Shown piece after piece: positions 1 through 11,112 of a stretch of 16,793 nt of DNA. Every line of letters starts with the position of its first letter. The stretch's first letter is position 1. The stretch lies in assembly GCA_946409675.1 (NCBI GenBank), contig CAMJXI010000007.1:1-16793 (forward strand), written 5' to 3'. The notes below the pieces were generated by a model that did not search any database, was not told where the DNA came from, and was given only the letters and a program-made list of their open reading frames with translations. Origin of the DNA: an uncultured Lactobacillus sp. GTDB lineage: Bacteria; Bacillota; Bacilli; Lactobacillales; Lactobacillaceae. The position numbers and the translations under genes are program-made.

Positions 1-1144
1 TCTCGTCTAAATCAACGATGGTGAGGTCGGCTGGCTTACCGAGCAAAATTTTGCCAGCATTTAGCTTGAATTCTTTGGCAGGATTCACGCTCATCCAATC
101 GATTAATTGGTTCAGGGTGAACATTCCGGTGCGGACGAGTTTCGTGTAAATCAAGGCAAATGAGGTTTCCACGCCGACAATTCCGAAGGCAGCTGTCAAA
201 AACGAGCCGGATTTTTCTTCTTTAGTATGGGGAGCGTGATCGGTCGCAATCAGGTCGATTGTGCCATCAGCTAGGCCTTCGATTAAGGCTAACTGGTCGT
301 TGCGGCTTCTCAAAGGTGGGTTCATTTTAAACATTGGATCATCTGCAACAATGTTTGCATCGCTCAAAAGCAAATGGTGTGGCGAAGCCTCTGCAGTAAC
401 GTGGACTCCGTCTTTTTTGGCCTGACGAATCAATTCTACGGATTGGGCAGTAGAGATATGGCAAGCGTGGTAGTGGACACCGGTGCTTGCAGCAAGCTGC
501 AGGTCACGAGCAAGTTGTGAAGACTCTGATTCGTTGCTGATACCCGGGAGGTTCAGCTTCTCAGCAGTTGGGCCGGCATTAATGACGCCGTCCCCTTTTA
601 AGCTAGCATCTTCGATGTGGGCCGCGATAAGAGAATCAGCGGCTTTGGCACGTTGCATCGCAGTCAACATTGTCTTGGCATTTTGGACACCGAAACCGTC
701 ATTTGAAAAGCCAATCGCACCTGCATTCACAAATTTTTGGTAATCGGTCACTTGATCAGAGGTCAATTTCTCAGAAATAGCCGAAAATTGTTTCACGTGA
801 ATCATTGCATCTGCAGCGTTTTTAGCGACAACTTTTTCGAAATCTGCAATGTTATCAGGTACTGGGTTGAGGTTAGGCATTGCACAAACGGTTGTGAAAC
901 CACCATGAGCGGAAGCCATTGCGCCCGTTTTAATAGTTTCTTTTGCTTCAAAACCAGGTTCCCTGAAATGCACGTGGACATCGATTAGTCCGGGCATTAC
1001 GGTCTTATTTTTGGCATCATAGGTTGGAACATCAGGAGCATTTATTTCCCGGGCAAACTCAGCAAATTTCCCGTCTTTAATCAAAATATCTCCGCGGAAA
1101 TAATTTTGACCAACAACATTAGCATTCTTAATTAGTAAATTCAC
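1..1144 (-). CDS. pyrC: Dihydroorotase, class I (3' end outside window)
   Basis: Dihydroorotase converts N-carbamoyl-aspartate to dihydroorotate, the third step of pyrimidine synthesis, in the cytoplasm. I translated 381 residues up to the left edge; the family is usually about 420-430, so some 40-50 C-terminal residues are missing. The metal-site motif DVHVHFREPG lies at residues 55-64 (H57, H59). D149 (in FSNDG), H176 (AAHIED), H229 (HACHIS) and D302 (ATDHAPH) keep the spacing of the Bacillus-type enzyme. The start is a GTG two bases after the pyrB stop, with a GAGG ribosome site inside the end of pyrB. It is the third gene of the pyrR-pyrB-pyrC operon and should share its PyrR attenuator. 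No ATG is available at the N-terminus, so the GTG start is well supported. Confidence 0.96.
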   Translation of the reverse strand, partial: MNLLIKNANVVGQNYFRGDILIKDGKFAEFAREINAPDVPTYDAKNKTVMPGLIDVHVHFREPGFEAKETIKTGAMASAHGGFTTVCAMPNLNPVPDNIADFEKVVAKNAADAMIHVKQFSAISEKLTSDQVTDYQKFVNAGAIGFSNDGFGVQNAKTMLTAMQRAKAADSLIAAHIEDASLKGDGVINAGPTAEKLNLPGISNESESSQLARDLQLAASTGVHYHACHISTAQSVELIRQAKKDGVHVTAEASPHHLLLSDANIVADDPMFKMNPPLRSRNDQLALIEGLADGTIDLIATDHAPHTKEEKSGSFLTAAFGIVGVETSFALIYTKLVRTGMFTLNQLIDWMSVNPAKEFKLNAGKILLGKPADLTIVDLDE

Positions 1145-1146
1145 GA

Positions 1147-2058
1147 TTATTTGTCCTCACAGTTCAAAGTCCATTCGAGCATGGCCATGCGCATAAACAT
1201 TCCGTTTTTCATTTGGGGGAAGATCCGCGATTTCTCGCATTCTACGAGGTCGCTGGAAAGTTCGACATCCCTGTTGACAGGTGCTGGATGCATGATGATT
1301 GCTTCATCCTTCATCAATCCAGCGAGTTCGTCGGTCAGGCCGTAAGTTTGGTGGTATTCTTCTTTAGAAAATTCACTTTTTTCATCAGAGTGGAGGCGTT
1401 CGAGTTGGACGCGCAAGAGCATCAAAACGTCGACTTCTTTAACAAGTTCCTTCAATTCCACATAAGGGCCGTAGCTCTCGAAATCCTTGGTATACCATTC
1501 TTTTGGACCGGAGAAGAAAATTTGCGAACCTAGTCTTTTCAAAATTTCCATATCGCTGCGAGCAACACGAGAATGTTCTAGGTCACCGACAATTCCGACT
1601 TTTAAGCCGGAAAATTTACCAAATTCTTCGTGAATTGTCATTAAATCGAGCATCATTTGGGAAGGATGTTGGCCTGCTCCGTCGCCAGCGTTAACGATTG
1701 AGATGGCTTGGTTTTCGGGAGTATTTAATTCTTCGTAGTAGGCATCTTCTGAATGTCTGATGACAACGAGGTCAACGCCGATTGCAGAAAGTGTCTTAAC
1801 CGTATCTTCAAGGGTCTCACCTTTTGAAACAGAACTTGTTTCTGGGTTAAAAGGAATAACGGTCATGCCCAATTTGCGTTCGGCCATTTCAAAGCTGGTA
1901 TGTGTCCGGGTGCTATTTTCAAAGAATAAGTTTGCTGCGTATTTTGGCAATTCAATGTGTGGTTCTGCGCCATGTTTAAATGCTTCCGCGCGTTCAATTA
2001 ATTCCAGTGAGAATTCTTCATTAACCTGATCTGCTGATAAAAAGTGTCTGATTGCCAT
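1147..2058 (-). CDS. pyrB: Aspartate carbamoyltransferase catalytic subunit
   Basis: This enzyme joins carbamoyl phosphate and aspartate to give carbamoyl-aspartate, the first committed pyrimidine step. The product has 303 residues, a normal length for the catalytic chain. The carbamoyl-phosphate motif STRT is at residues 49-52 inside [13 protein letters not shown], with K79 in SVSKGET, HPSQ at 131-134, HSRVARS at 162-168, RVQLER at 216-221 and HPAPVNR at 257-263. There is no pyrI-like regulatory subunit nearby, as expected for Gram-positive operons. It starts 26 bases after the pyrR stop with GGGAGAA as ribosome site, and ends two bases before the pyrC start, so translation of the two is probably coupled. 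Confidence 0.97.
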   Translation of the reverse strand: MAIRHFLSADQVNEEFSLELIERAEAFKHGAEPHIELPKYAANLFFENSTRTHTSFEMAERKLGMTVIPFNPETSSVSKGETLEDTVKTLSAIGVDLVVIRHSEDAYYEELNTPENQAISIVNAGDGAGQHPSQMMLDLMTIHEEFGKFSGLKVGIVGDLEHSRVARSDMEILKRLGSQIFFSGPKEWYTKDFESYGPYVELKELVKEVDVLMLLRVQLERLHSDEKSEFSKEEYHQTYGLTDELAGLMKDEAIIMHPAPVNRDVELSSDLVECEKSRIFPQMKNGMFMRMAMLEWTLNCEDK

Positions 2059-2084
2059 GATTTTCTCCCTATTCTGCCAAAAGT

Positions 2085-2768
<684 letters not shown>

Positions 2769-2784
2769 CTATTCAATTGATAAA

Positions 2785-2813
2785 AGAATACCGAAAAAGA
2801 TGGTGGTTGTCAA
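2785..2813 (-). promoter_or_regulatory. Promoter of pyrR-pyrB-pyrC
   Basis: On the minus strand TTGACA (2808-2813), a perfect -35, is followed after 17 bases by TATTCT (2785-2790) as -10. Transcription should start near 2778, giving a leader of about 155 bases that holds the complete PyrR attenuator. Confidence 0.8.
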
Positions 2814-2844
2814 TTGAAACATCTAGTTAATTCGAAAATTCACG

Positions 2845-3018
2845 CTACTGCTTATCTTTTTTCAAGACATCTTGAACCGTTACATAGATGATTACCGCTA
2901 TTAAAATGAGCCAGGTTATCATCATAATGATTCGAAATATTTTTGAGTTGTTAAATAGAGCCAAAAACGTTGTCATCAAGGCAAGATAAACGATGATGTT
3001 AATAATTTTTCTTTGCAT
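2845..3018 (-). CDS. Small two-helix membrane protein, unknown function
   Basis: An ATG at 3018 opens a 57-codon frame ending in TAG at 2845. The product starts MQRKIINIIVYLALM and has two hydrophobic stretches, roughly residues 5-22 and 29-47, separated by NNSK and followed by a charged tail, VLKKDKQ. GGGG lies about nine bases before the ATG. It begins 18 bases after the stop of the LysR-type gene on the same strand and probably shares its transcript. I do not recognise the family. I see no terminator between it and the pyr promoter, so its transcript would run into the pyr attenuator. Coding status rests on the ribosome site, the operon-like spacing and the membrane-protein composition. 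Confidence 0.6.
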   Translation of the reverse strand: MQRKIINIIVYLALMTTFLALFNNSKIFRIIMMITWLILIAVIIYVTVQDVLKKDKQ

Positions 3019-3036
3019 TTGCGTTCCCCTAGTTTA

Positions 3037-3918
3037 TTATCGACTTGCTAAAACTTCATCTTGAAAATATTTTATTAAATCTGTCCTCAAATCAGTCAGC
3101 GGACTACCTTTCAAAGTAATCGCGTAATTCTTGGGCAGCATCTTGGTTCCTGGCGGTGAAAGATTGACCAATTCGCCTGCGGCAAAATAAGGTCTGGCCA
3201 ACGGCTCTGGCAAAATAGTTAGCCCAAGACCTGCGATAGCAGACTTGATCAAAACTTCGGTGTTACTACTCGTCAACATCGGCTCTACTTCCAGTCCCAA
3301 TTGATGCATAAGATTATCAAAGTAGTCCCGCAACGTACTACCAGGTTCCCTTAATAACAGCGGTAATTCACTAATTGTTTCCCGGGAAATATTATCATGT
3401 TTAAAATACTTTGGTGAACCGACAAAGAACAGCTCATACTCCGACAAAAAAGTTGATTCAAAAGATTGGCGCGGTTCAAAGCCTTCAATGAAGGCAATCT
3501 CAATATCCCCATCAATCAGCCTGCCCTTGATCTGGTTCACGTTCTCAGCAAAAATTTTCAATGGTGTTTTGGGGTATTGCTTCTTAAATTTTTGAATTAC
3601 TTGGGGCAATAATTGGTTGCCAATGGTCAAACTTGTTCCTATTCGGAGAGGCACATCTTCCATCGTACCGCGGCCGAAATCCTGCACTTCATAGTAATCA
3701 CGTAATAGCTGCGTGGCTCTAATTCGGAAGGCCTTCCCCGCTCCATTCAAATACAAGCGATTATCAATCCGGTCAAAAAGTTAAATTCCTAGATCACTTT
3801 CTAACTCGCGAATCGTCTTTGAGACGGCAGGTTGTGACATAAACAATTGCTTGGCCGCTAAGGTGATTGATTCAGTTTCTGCAACCTTGCTAAAGACTTC
3901 TAATTGGCGGATATTCAT
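3037..3918 (-). pseudogene. LysR-family transcriptional regulator interrupted by an in-frame stop
   Basis: The first part, MNIRQLEVFSKVAETESI..., is a LysR-type winged helix-turn-helix (residues 1-45). It stops at TAA (3781-3783) directly after SDLGI. The same frame continues as LFDR-IDNR-LYLNGAGKAF and then a full substrate-binding domain (LRIGTSLTIGNQLLP... to the end). Without the stop the gene would encode 293 residues, the family norm. Because the frame is unchanged across the break, this is a point substitution, most simply AAA, CAA or GAA changed to TAA, and not an indel. The break falls in the conserved LG-x-x-LF-x-R segment at the end of the DNA-binding domain. It is divergent from the transporter pair, the usual arrangement for a LysR regulator and its target. 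Low-level readthrough, or a sequencing error, would restore a functional protein. Confidence 0.85.
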
Positions 3919-4039
3919 AACTGCACCCAAATATTTCTTTCTCAAATCAGTAATTAACTTTTTGGTTAAGTCAATTGACAACAAATGATACTTTTAGTAA
4001 TGGTATTTATCTCGTATTATAAAGGATAGAGGTAATAAA
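3919..4039. promoter_or_regulatory. Divergent control region between LysR gene and chromate-type transporters
   Basis: On the minus strand TATAAT (4016-4021) is a good -10 for the LysR gene, with a weak TTCATT 17 bases upstream. On the plus strand TTGACA (3975-3980) is followed 17 bases later only by TAATGG, so that promoter would need help. ATAC-N11-GTAT (3988-4006) is a dyad of the kind LysR proteins bind, and GTCAATTGAC (3970-3979) is a 10-bp palindrome. AGAGG just before 4040 is the ribosome site of the first transporter gene. The assignments are inferred from pattern only. Confidence 0.4.
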
Positions 4040-4603
4040 ATGAACAAAAATTGGTTACTATTTAAAGTATATTTTTTAGCAGGAGCCTTCACCTTTTCCG
4101 GTGGGTTAGCCATGCTACCAGTCATCGAGCGCGATTTAGTCGACAAGTACAAACTGATTTCTAAGGAAGATTTGTACGAATACTCAACCCTTTCAAATAC
4201 ATTTCCCGGAGTCATTGCCGTTAATAGTGCGTGCTTCGTCGGTAAAAAAGTTAATGGCGTTTCTGGAATGCTGATTGCGGCCTTTGGAGCCATTTTCCCG
4301 GCTTTTGCGTTGATGCTCTTAGCTACTGTGCTTTACCAACTAATTCCGCAGGAAGGCGTCTTTTTGGCCGTTCTCAAAACAGTTCGAGCTGCCTCTGCTG
4401 CTTTCTTGTTGAGCGCTGCCTTCAGCCTTGCCAAATATAATTTACGCGATCTCCCAAGCTTACTCATCGCTGGAGCTTGTTTAATCTTTACTATTTTCAA
4501 TCTCGTAGATGCTCCAAAGTTAATTATTGCCGCGGGAATAATCGGTGTATGGTTGACCTACTCTGCCAAAAACAAAAATAACCAGAAGGGAGCAACCAAA
4601 TGA
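4040..4603 (+). CDS. Chromate-transporter-family membrane protein, subunit 1
   Basis: This 187-residue integral membrane protein belongs to the short-chain chromate (CHR) family, in which two half-size proteins act together in place of the double-length ChrA. The N-terminal signature is visible: FTFSGGLAMLPVIERDL (residues about 17-33), then NTFPGVIAVNSACFVG and a GVSGMLIAAFGAIFPAF stretch, with further hydrophobic helices to about residue 178. The stop overlaps the start of the next gene as ATGA. The family is named for chromate efflux, but in organisms like this the natural substrate is often unknown, so the ion is not certain. It is transcribed against the replication fork, unlike its neighbours. 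A LysR-type gene, now broken, lies divergently upstream. Confidence 0.85.
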   Translation: MNKNWLLFKVYFLAGAFTFSGGLAMLPVIERDLVDKYKLISKEDLYEYSTLSNTFPGVIAVNSACFVGKKVNGVSGMLIAAFGAIFPAFALMLLATVLYQLIPQEGVFLAVLKTVRAASAAFLLSAAFSLAKYNLRDLPSLLIAGACLIFTIFNLVDAPKLIIAAGIIGVWLTYSAKNKNNQKGATK

Positions 4604-5151
4604 TCAAGTTAATCTTAGCTTTTCTTAAAATCGGCTTCCTCGGTTTTGGTGGTGGCTATGCCATGCTCTCCTTAATCTTTCAAGAATCAAAGACTTTTGG
4701 CCTCACAGCCATGCAGTTTGCTGACCTCACAGCACTTGACGGAATAATACCAGGTCCTATCGCCATCAACTCAGCAACTTACGTGGGTCAACTTTACGCT
4801 GGTCTGCCGGGCGCAATCGTTGCTACCCTTGTCGTCTGCGTTCCGTCTTTACTTTTCATTCCCCTCTACATGCATTTTGAAGAAAAAATCAAAAATAATC
4901 AGCTCTTTAGTGGGATTCTACGAGGAATTAAGCCCGCTTCTGTTGGTCTCATACTAGCTATCGGTTTAACACTTCTTTTGAGCACTGTTTTAGGTATGCC
5001 CGATATTTTACATTGGGCTAGTTTCCACGTCGATTATGTCAATCTCTTCGTCCTTGGTCTCGTCTTATTCTTGGACTATAAATACCACGTTAATCCGGTT
5101 ATCTTAATTTTGTTGGCCGGTGTAATCGGTGGCGTCGCATTTTATCTCTGA
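4600..5151 (+). CDS. Chromate-transporter-family membrane protein, subunit 2
   Basis: This 183-residue membrane protein is the partner of the preceding gene and starts inside its stop (ATGA), so the two are translationally coupled. It carries the same family signature: GFLGFGGGYAMLSLIFQES (residues 12-30), DGIIPGPIAINSATYVGQLYAGLPGAI, and several hydrophobic segments, the last VILILLAGVIGGVAFYL at the C-terminus. AGAAGGGAG lies before its ATG. The pair probably forms an antiparallel heterodimer, as proposed for short-chain CHR proteins. The transported anion is not shown by the sequence. Confidence 0.85.
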   Translation: MIKLILAFLKIGFLGFGGGYAMLSLIFQESKTFGLTAMQFADLTALDGIIPGPIAINSATYVGQLYAGLPGAIVATLVVCVPSLLFIPLYMHFEEKIKNNQLFSGILRGIKPASVGLILAIGLTLLLSTVLGMPDILHWASFHVDYVNLFVLGLVLFLDYKYHVNPVILILLAGVIGGVAFYL

Positions 5152-5164
5152 TTTTTGGGCAAAA

Positions 5165-5206
5165 TAAAAACTCATACCCTGAGAATAATCTCAGTAGTAT
5201 GAGTTT
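5165..5206 (-). terminator. Terminator of rpsF-ssb-rpsR (possibly shared with the transporter genes)
   Basis: AAACTCATAC (5168-5177) pairs with GTATGAGTTT (5197-5206), and an inner CTGAG/CTCAG adds to the stem. On the minus strand the hairpin is followed by TTTTTATTTT, so it mainly ends the ribosomal unit. On the plus strand there is only a short T run, so termination of the transporter genes would be weaker. Confidence 0.85.
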
Positions 5207-5217
5207 AGGAAACGTTA

Positions 5218-5457
5218 TTAATCTTCTGCTACGAAAGGTAACAATGCCATAATACGTGCACGCTTGATTGCAACGGTCAACTTACGTTGATTCTTTGCAG
5301 ATGTGCCAGTAACACGACGTGGTAAGATCTTACCTCTTTCAGAGATAAAACGTTTCAACAAATCTGTATCTTTGTAGTCAATGTATTCGATGTGGTTAGC
5401 AGCGATAAAATCAACTTTGCGACGGCGACGGCCGCCACCTCTTCTTTGTTGAGCCAT
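5218..5457 (-). CDS. rpsR: 30S ribosomal protein S18
   Basis: S18 binds the platform of the small ribosomal subunit as a dimer with S6. The product has 79 residues starting [14 protein letters not shown] and containing the family core [22 protein letters not shown], ending ALLPFVAED. The ATG at 5457 is preceded at 11 bases by AAGGA; an upstream in-frame GTG (MKVMAQQ) is too close to that site. It is the last gene of rpsF-ssb-rpsR, 22 bases after the ssb stop, and is followed by a terminator. No cysteine metal-site motif is present, so it is the zinc-independent form. Confidence 0.97.
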   Translation of the reverse strand: MAQQRRGGGRRRRKVDFIAANHIEYIDYKDTDLLKRFISERGKILPRRVTGTSAKNQRKLTVAIKRARIMALLPFVAED

Positions 5458-5479
5458 GACTTTCACATTCCTTTCTTAA

Positions 5480-5986
5480 TTAAAATGGTAAATCATCATC
5501 AGAAATATCAATTGAACTACCTGAGTCTGCGAACGGATCAGCCATTGGTTGATTATTCGTAGGTTTTGGAGTTGATTGATTAGAATTATTAGTTCCATTA
5601 TTGCTAAATGATTGATTTGGAGTAGAGTTGTAATTTCCGCTGTTATTAGTACGAGACTCAGATTGAGATTTCGATTCCAATAATGAGAAGTTATCAACGA
5701 CTACTTCTGTAACATAAACTTTTTGGCCTTCGTTATTATCATAAGAACGTGTTTGAATACGTCCTTCGACACCAACCAATGAGCCTTTGTGCGTAAAGTT
5801 AGCAAAATTTTCTGCTGCTTTACGCCAGATTACACAGTTAATGAAATCCGCTTCACGTTCACCTTGGTTATTAGTAAATGTTCTATTTACTGCCACCGTG
5901 AATGTTGCCACTGCAATTCCACTACCAGTACTCCGTAAATCAGGATCACGTGTAAGACGACCAACAAGTACAACTCGATTAATCAT
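5480..5986 (-). CDS. ssb: Single-stranded DNA-binding protein
   Basis: SSB coats single-stranded DNA during replication and repair and recruits partner proteins through its C-terminal tip. The 168-residue product has the OB fold at about residues 1-105 ([18 protein letters not shown], then [16 protein letters not shown]). A flexible linker rich in Asn, Ser, Gln and Thr follows, and the chain ends DISDDDLPF, the canonical acidic interaction tip. AAGGAGGAATTAAG before the ATG is a strong ribosome site. It lies between rpsF and rpsR as in most Firmicutes, which links SSB dose to ribosome synthesis. Confidence 0.98.
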   Translation of the reverse strand: MINRVVLVGRLTRDPDLRSTGSGIAVATFTVAVNRTFTNNQGEREADFINCVIWRKAAENFANFTHKGSLVGVEGRIQTRSYDNNEGQKVYVTEVVVDNFSLLESKSQSESRTNNSGNYNSTPNQSFSNNGTNNSNQSTPKPTNNQPMADPFADSGSSIDISDDDLPF

Positions 5987-6012
5987 TCTTAATTCCTCCT
6001 TGATTTACAAAA

Positions 6013-6309
6013 TTATGCTTCTAATTTGACGATCATTGAACGTAAAACTTGAATGTCGATTTTTGAAAGACGATCAAATTCGTTCACGGCATCAGCGTTT
6101 TCAGCATTAACAACCACAATGTGGTACATACCTTCGCGGTATTTGTTAATGTCGTAAGCTAAACGCTTTTTGCCCCAGTCTTTAGATTCAACTAATTCAG
6201 CACCATCTGCAGTTAAGATACCATCGTAACGTTCGACAAGAGCTTTCTTTGTTTCTTCATCAAGATCTGGCTTGATGATGTATGTAATTTCATACTTAGT
6301 TGTTGCCAT
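6013..6309 (-). CDS. rpsF: 30S ribosomal protein S6
   Basis: S6 is a small-subunit protein that joins 16S rRNA together with S18. The 98-residue product starts [19 protein letters not shown] and has the family core [22 protein letters not shown]. The ATG follows AAAAGGAGGTG, a very strong ribosome site. It is first in the rpsF-ssb-rpsR unit, 26 bases before ssb. Its leader carries two hairpins (see 6337-6393) that may be the autoregulatory S6:S18 target. Confidence 0.97.
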   Translation of the reverse strand: MATTKYEITYIIKPDLDEETKKALVERYDGILTADGAELVESKDWGKKRLAYDINKYREGMYHIVVVNAENADAVNEFDRLSKIDIQVLRSMIVKLEA

Positions 6310-6336
6310 GACTAGACACCTCCTTTTGGACTATTG

Positions 6337-6393
6337 GCTCTCGAATAAGAGCAAGGAGTAATTTCGCTGGACGGAACACCCGCCCAATTACTC
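6337..6393 (-). promoter_or_regulatory. Structured rpsF leader, candidate S6:S18 binding motif
   Basis: On the minus strand GAGTAATT pairs with AATTACTC (6356-6393). Inside it GGGCGG pairs with CCGTCC around the loop GTGTT, leaving a 3'-side AGCGA bulge. A second hairpin, GCTCT/AGAGC (6337-6352), follows directly before the ribosome site. A structured leader with a conserved CCG, bound by the S6:S18 complex, is known ahead of rpsF in many bacteria; here a CCG is present in the apical part. The match to that motif is by eye and not certain. Confidence 0.55.
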
Positions 6394-6403
6394 ACAGTTC
6401 ATT

Positions 6404-6432
6404 ATTCTAGCATACCTAAAAAAAAAATTCCA
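6404..6432 (-). promoter_or_regulatory. Promoter of rpsF-ssb-rpsR
   Basis: On the minus strand TAGAAT (6404-6409) is preceded by TGC, an extended -10, with a weak -35, TGGAAT, 17 bases upstream across a ten-T run. The start would fall near 6397, directly before the leader hairpin. Confidence 0.65.
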
Positions 6433-6484
6433 TTACTTTTTACACGTGATCCGAGTGACCCTGGCCACTCACTATATAAATACG

Positions 6485-6523
6485 AAAAAGATTTGGAAAA
6501 TTTTTTGGTTTCCAAATCTTTTT
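6485..6523 (-). terminator. Terminator of the gyrase operon
   Basis: A 15-bp perfect stem, AAAAAGATTTGGAAA (6485-6499) with its complement (6509-6523), has a 9-base loop and ends in T-rich sequence on both strands. It is 55 bases past the gyrA stop and ends the yaaA-recF-gyrB-gyrA transcript. Being symmetric, it would also stop plus-strand transcription. Confidence 0.9.
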
Positions 6524-6577
6524 TTATTTGTGACATATTTTATTGAAATTTCACTAAGCTAGCTTAATAAATTTAGC

Positions 6578-9133
6578 CTATTCTTCTGAATCAGAATCGT
6601 CTTCATCAGCTAATAAGTCAATCTCTTCAGCAGTTTCAGTATTCTTTTCTTCGACGGTGTCATCGCCAGCTGGAAGTAAGTCGATTTCTTCAGTCTCTTC
6701 CTCGTCTGCTTCTGGTACCTTAGTGATTCCGGCAACCTTAGTGCCATCATCAACCTTGATCAAGCGCACCCCAAGGGTTGCACGGCCAGTTTGTGAGACG
6801 TTCTCGATCTTGAAGCGAATCAAGACACCAGCGTCGGTGATAATCATCATATCTTCAGAACCATCAACGACAGTCATTCCTGCTAATGGACCGTTCTTCT
6901 CAGTGATATTAGCGGTCTTAATCCCTTTACCACCACGACCCTTAACTGTATATTCCGAACTCCTAGTCCGTTTACCATAGCCATTTTCAGAAATAACGAG
7001 GACTTCTGATTCAGGTAATAAAGCATCAGATCCAATAACGTAGTCTTCATCACGCAGACGAATACCACGAACACCAGAAGCGGTTCTACCCATTGCACGA
7101 ACGTTCTTCTCATCAAAAGTAACTGCGTAACCACGATGAGTACCGATAATGATGATTTGATCACCATCGGTCGGAATTACGTTACTCAATTCATCCTCGT
7201 CCTTCAGGGTTAAGGCACGTAAGCCACTCTTACGGATATTGGTGAATTCAGCAACCTCGGTCCGTTTAACAGTCCCAAGTTTCGTCACAAAGAAGAGATA
7301 CTTATCTTTATGATCATCAGAAACGTTAATTACTGTTTGAACTGTTTCGCCCTTTTCAACGTTTAATAAGTTGATGATTGGAATCCCTTTGGCTGAACGG
7401 CCAAATTCTGGGATTTCATAGGCTTTTTTGCTGTAGACCTTACCAGTATTGGTAAAGAACAAGATGTAGTCATGCGTAGAACTAAAGATTAAGTGCTCGA
7501 TGAAGTCTTCATCGTGGACACCCATTCCTTGGATACCACGGCCACCACGGTTTTGCACCTTAAATTCGTCAACCGGCAAACGTTTGATGTAGCCGTTATG
7601 AGTTAAGGTCAAAAGAACATCTTGGCGTTCGATTAAGTCTTCATCTTCGATACTCAAGACTTCACCAACACGCAATTCAGTCCGACGAGGATCGCCAAAT
7701 TTATTTTGAATTTCGAGCAATTCATCATAAATGATCTTATCGACACGTTCTGAATGAGCCAAAATATCCTTGAAATCAGTGATTTGTTCAACCAAACCAT
7801 TGTACTCATTCTCGATCTTGTCCCGCTCGAGTCCGGTCAAACGAACCAAACGCATATCAAGAATCGCTTGTGCTTGCTTATCAGAAAGCTTGTAACCATC
7901 CATCAACTGCGCTTTAGCAATTTCTGGGGTCTTAGAACTTCTGATGATGTGAATAATCGCATCGATGTGATCAAGCGCAATTCTTAAACCTTCAAGAATG
8001 TGGGCACGAGCCTCAGCCTTAGCTAATTCGAATTGGGTCCGTCTTGTAATAACCTTTTCTTGGTGAGCCAAGTAGTATTGTAAAATTTCTTTCAAGCCCA
8101 AGACTTTTGGTGCACCGTCAACGATGGCAACCATGTTGAAACCAAAGTTAGTTTGTAATTGTGTTTGCTTAAACAAGTTATTCAAAACAACGCTTGCGCT
8201 GGCATCACGACGAATATCGATGGTAATTCTCATCCCATCACGGTCTGATTCATCGTTCAAGTCGGTGATTCCGTCAAGGCGTTTATCACGTGCTAATTCA
8301 GCAATCTTTTCAACTAAGCGTGCCTTGTTAACCATGTATGGTAACTCGGTCACGATAATGCGTTCACGACCACTCTTATCTGTCTCAACTTCTGTTTTGG
8401 CACGAAGAGTGATTGTTCCCTTACCGGATTCATAGGCGTTACGGATACCCGTTTTGCCCATAACGATACCCCCAGTTGGGAAATCAGGACCAGGTAAGGC
8501 TTCCATCAAATCTGGGAGTTGTGCTTCTGGGTTGTCCATCAAAATATGGAGCGCACTAATTACTTCCGCTAAGTTATGTGGTGGAATATTGGTGGTCATC
8601 CCGACCGCAATCCCTGTTGCACCGTTAACTAAGAGGTTTGGAAAACGTGCTGGTAAGACAACTGGTTCCTTTTCAGAGCCATCGTAGTTGTCCATGTAAT
8701 CAATTGTGTTTTTGTTAATGTCGCGTAACATTTCCACGGCAATTTTGCTCATCCGAGCTTCGGTATAACGCATAGCGGCAGCGCCATCACCATCGACGGA
8801 ACCAAAGTTACCATGTCCATCAACAAGCATGTAACGGTAACTAAATGGTTGGGCCATTCGGACTGTGGCTTCATAAATAGCTGAGTCACCATGTGGATGA
8901 TACTTACCCATTACATCACCAACAATACGTGCTGATTTCTTGTATGGTTTATCAGGTGTAACGCCTAATTCGTTCATTCCGTACAAAATACGGCGTTGAA
9001 CGGGTTTTAAGCCATCCCGAACGTCTGGCAAGGCACGGGAAACAATAACACTCATGGCGTAGTCTAAGAAAGATGTACGCATTGTATCGGATAAATTAAC
9101 GTTTTTTATCCGTGAATCATTTGTATTATCCAT
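6578..9133 (-). CDS. gyrA: DNA gyrase subunit A
   Basis: GyrA is the DNA-cleaving subunit of gyrase (A2B2), which adds negative supercoils using ATP. From the ATG at 9133 the product has 851 residues. The catalytic tyrosine is Y123 in [13 protein letters not shown]. The quinolone region reads [10 protein letters not shown] (79-88) with S84 and E88, the sensitive-type residues. The GyrA box is QNRGGRG at 527-533 (usually Q-R/K-RGGRG), which separates it from ParC, and a GRGGKG repeat at 732-737 lies later in the C-terminal DNA-wrapping domain. I chose 9133 because GGGGG lies before it; an ATG at 9145 overlapping the gyrB stop would add four residues (MGEI). The last 42 residues are about half Asp/Glu and contain EEIDLL twice. 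Confidence 0.98.
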   Translation of the reverse strand: MDNTNDSRIKNVNLSDTMRTSFLDYAMSVIVSRALPDVRDGLKPVQRRILYGMNELGVTPDKPYKKSARIVGDVMGKYHPHGDSAIYEATVRMAQPFSYRYMLVDGHGNFGSVDGDGAAAMRYTEARMSKIAVEMLRDINKNTIDYMDNYDGSEKEPVVLPARFPNLLVNGATGIAVGMTTNIPPHNLAEVISALHILMDNPEAQLPDLMEALPGPDFPTGGIVMGKTGIRNAYESGKGTITLRAKTEVETDKSGRERIIVTELPYMVNKARLVEKIAELARDKRLDGITDLNDESDRDGMRITIDIRRDASASVVLNNLFKQTQLQTNFGFNMVAIVDGAPKVLGLKEILQYYLAHQEKVITRRTQFELAKAEARAHILEGLRIALDHIDAIIHIIRSSKTPEIAKAQLMDGYKLSDKQAQAILDMRLVRLTGLERDKIENEYNGLVEQITDFKDILAHSERVDKIIYDELLEIQNKFGDPRRTELRVGEVLSIEDEDLIERQDVLLTLTHNGYIKRLPVDEFKVQNRGGRGIQGMGVHDEDFIEHLIFSSTHDYILFFTNTGKVYSKKAYEIPEFGRSAKGIPIINLLNVEKGETVQTVINVSDDHKDKYLFFVTKLGTVKRTEVAEFTNIRKSGLRALTLKDEDELSNVIPTDGDQIIIIGTHRGYAVTFDEKNVRAMGRTASGVRGIRLRDEDYVIGSDALLPESEVLVISENGYGKRTRSSEYTVKGRGGKGIKTANITEKNGPLAGMTVVDGSEDMMIITDAGVLIRFKIENVSQTGRATLGVRLIKVDDGTKVAGITKVPEADEEETEEIDLLPAGDDTVEEKNTETAEEIDLLADEDDSDSEE

Positions 9134-9144
9134 TATTTCCCCCA

Positions 9145-11112
<1,968 letters not shown>

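Noticed and set aside
483..988. Plus-strand open frames opposite pyrC
   Set aside because: They lie antisense to a clearly conserved dihydroorotase and show no recognisable protein or ribosome site.
3994..4293. Minus-strand frame opposite the first transporter gene
   Set aside because: It is antisense to the conserved chromate-transporter signature and has no supporting site.
5476..5697. 73-codon frame overlapping ssb in another frame
   Set aside because: It is a shadow of the Asn/Ser/Gln-rich SSB linker on the same strand; SSB is the conserved frame.
6578..9133. gyrA/gyrB being parC/parE
   Set aside because: The GyrA box (QNRGGRG), the GyrB-type GKILNVEKA segment and the recF neighbour all point to gyrase.
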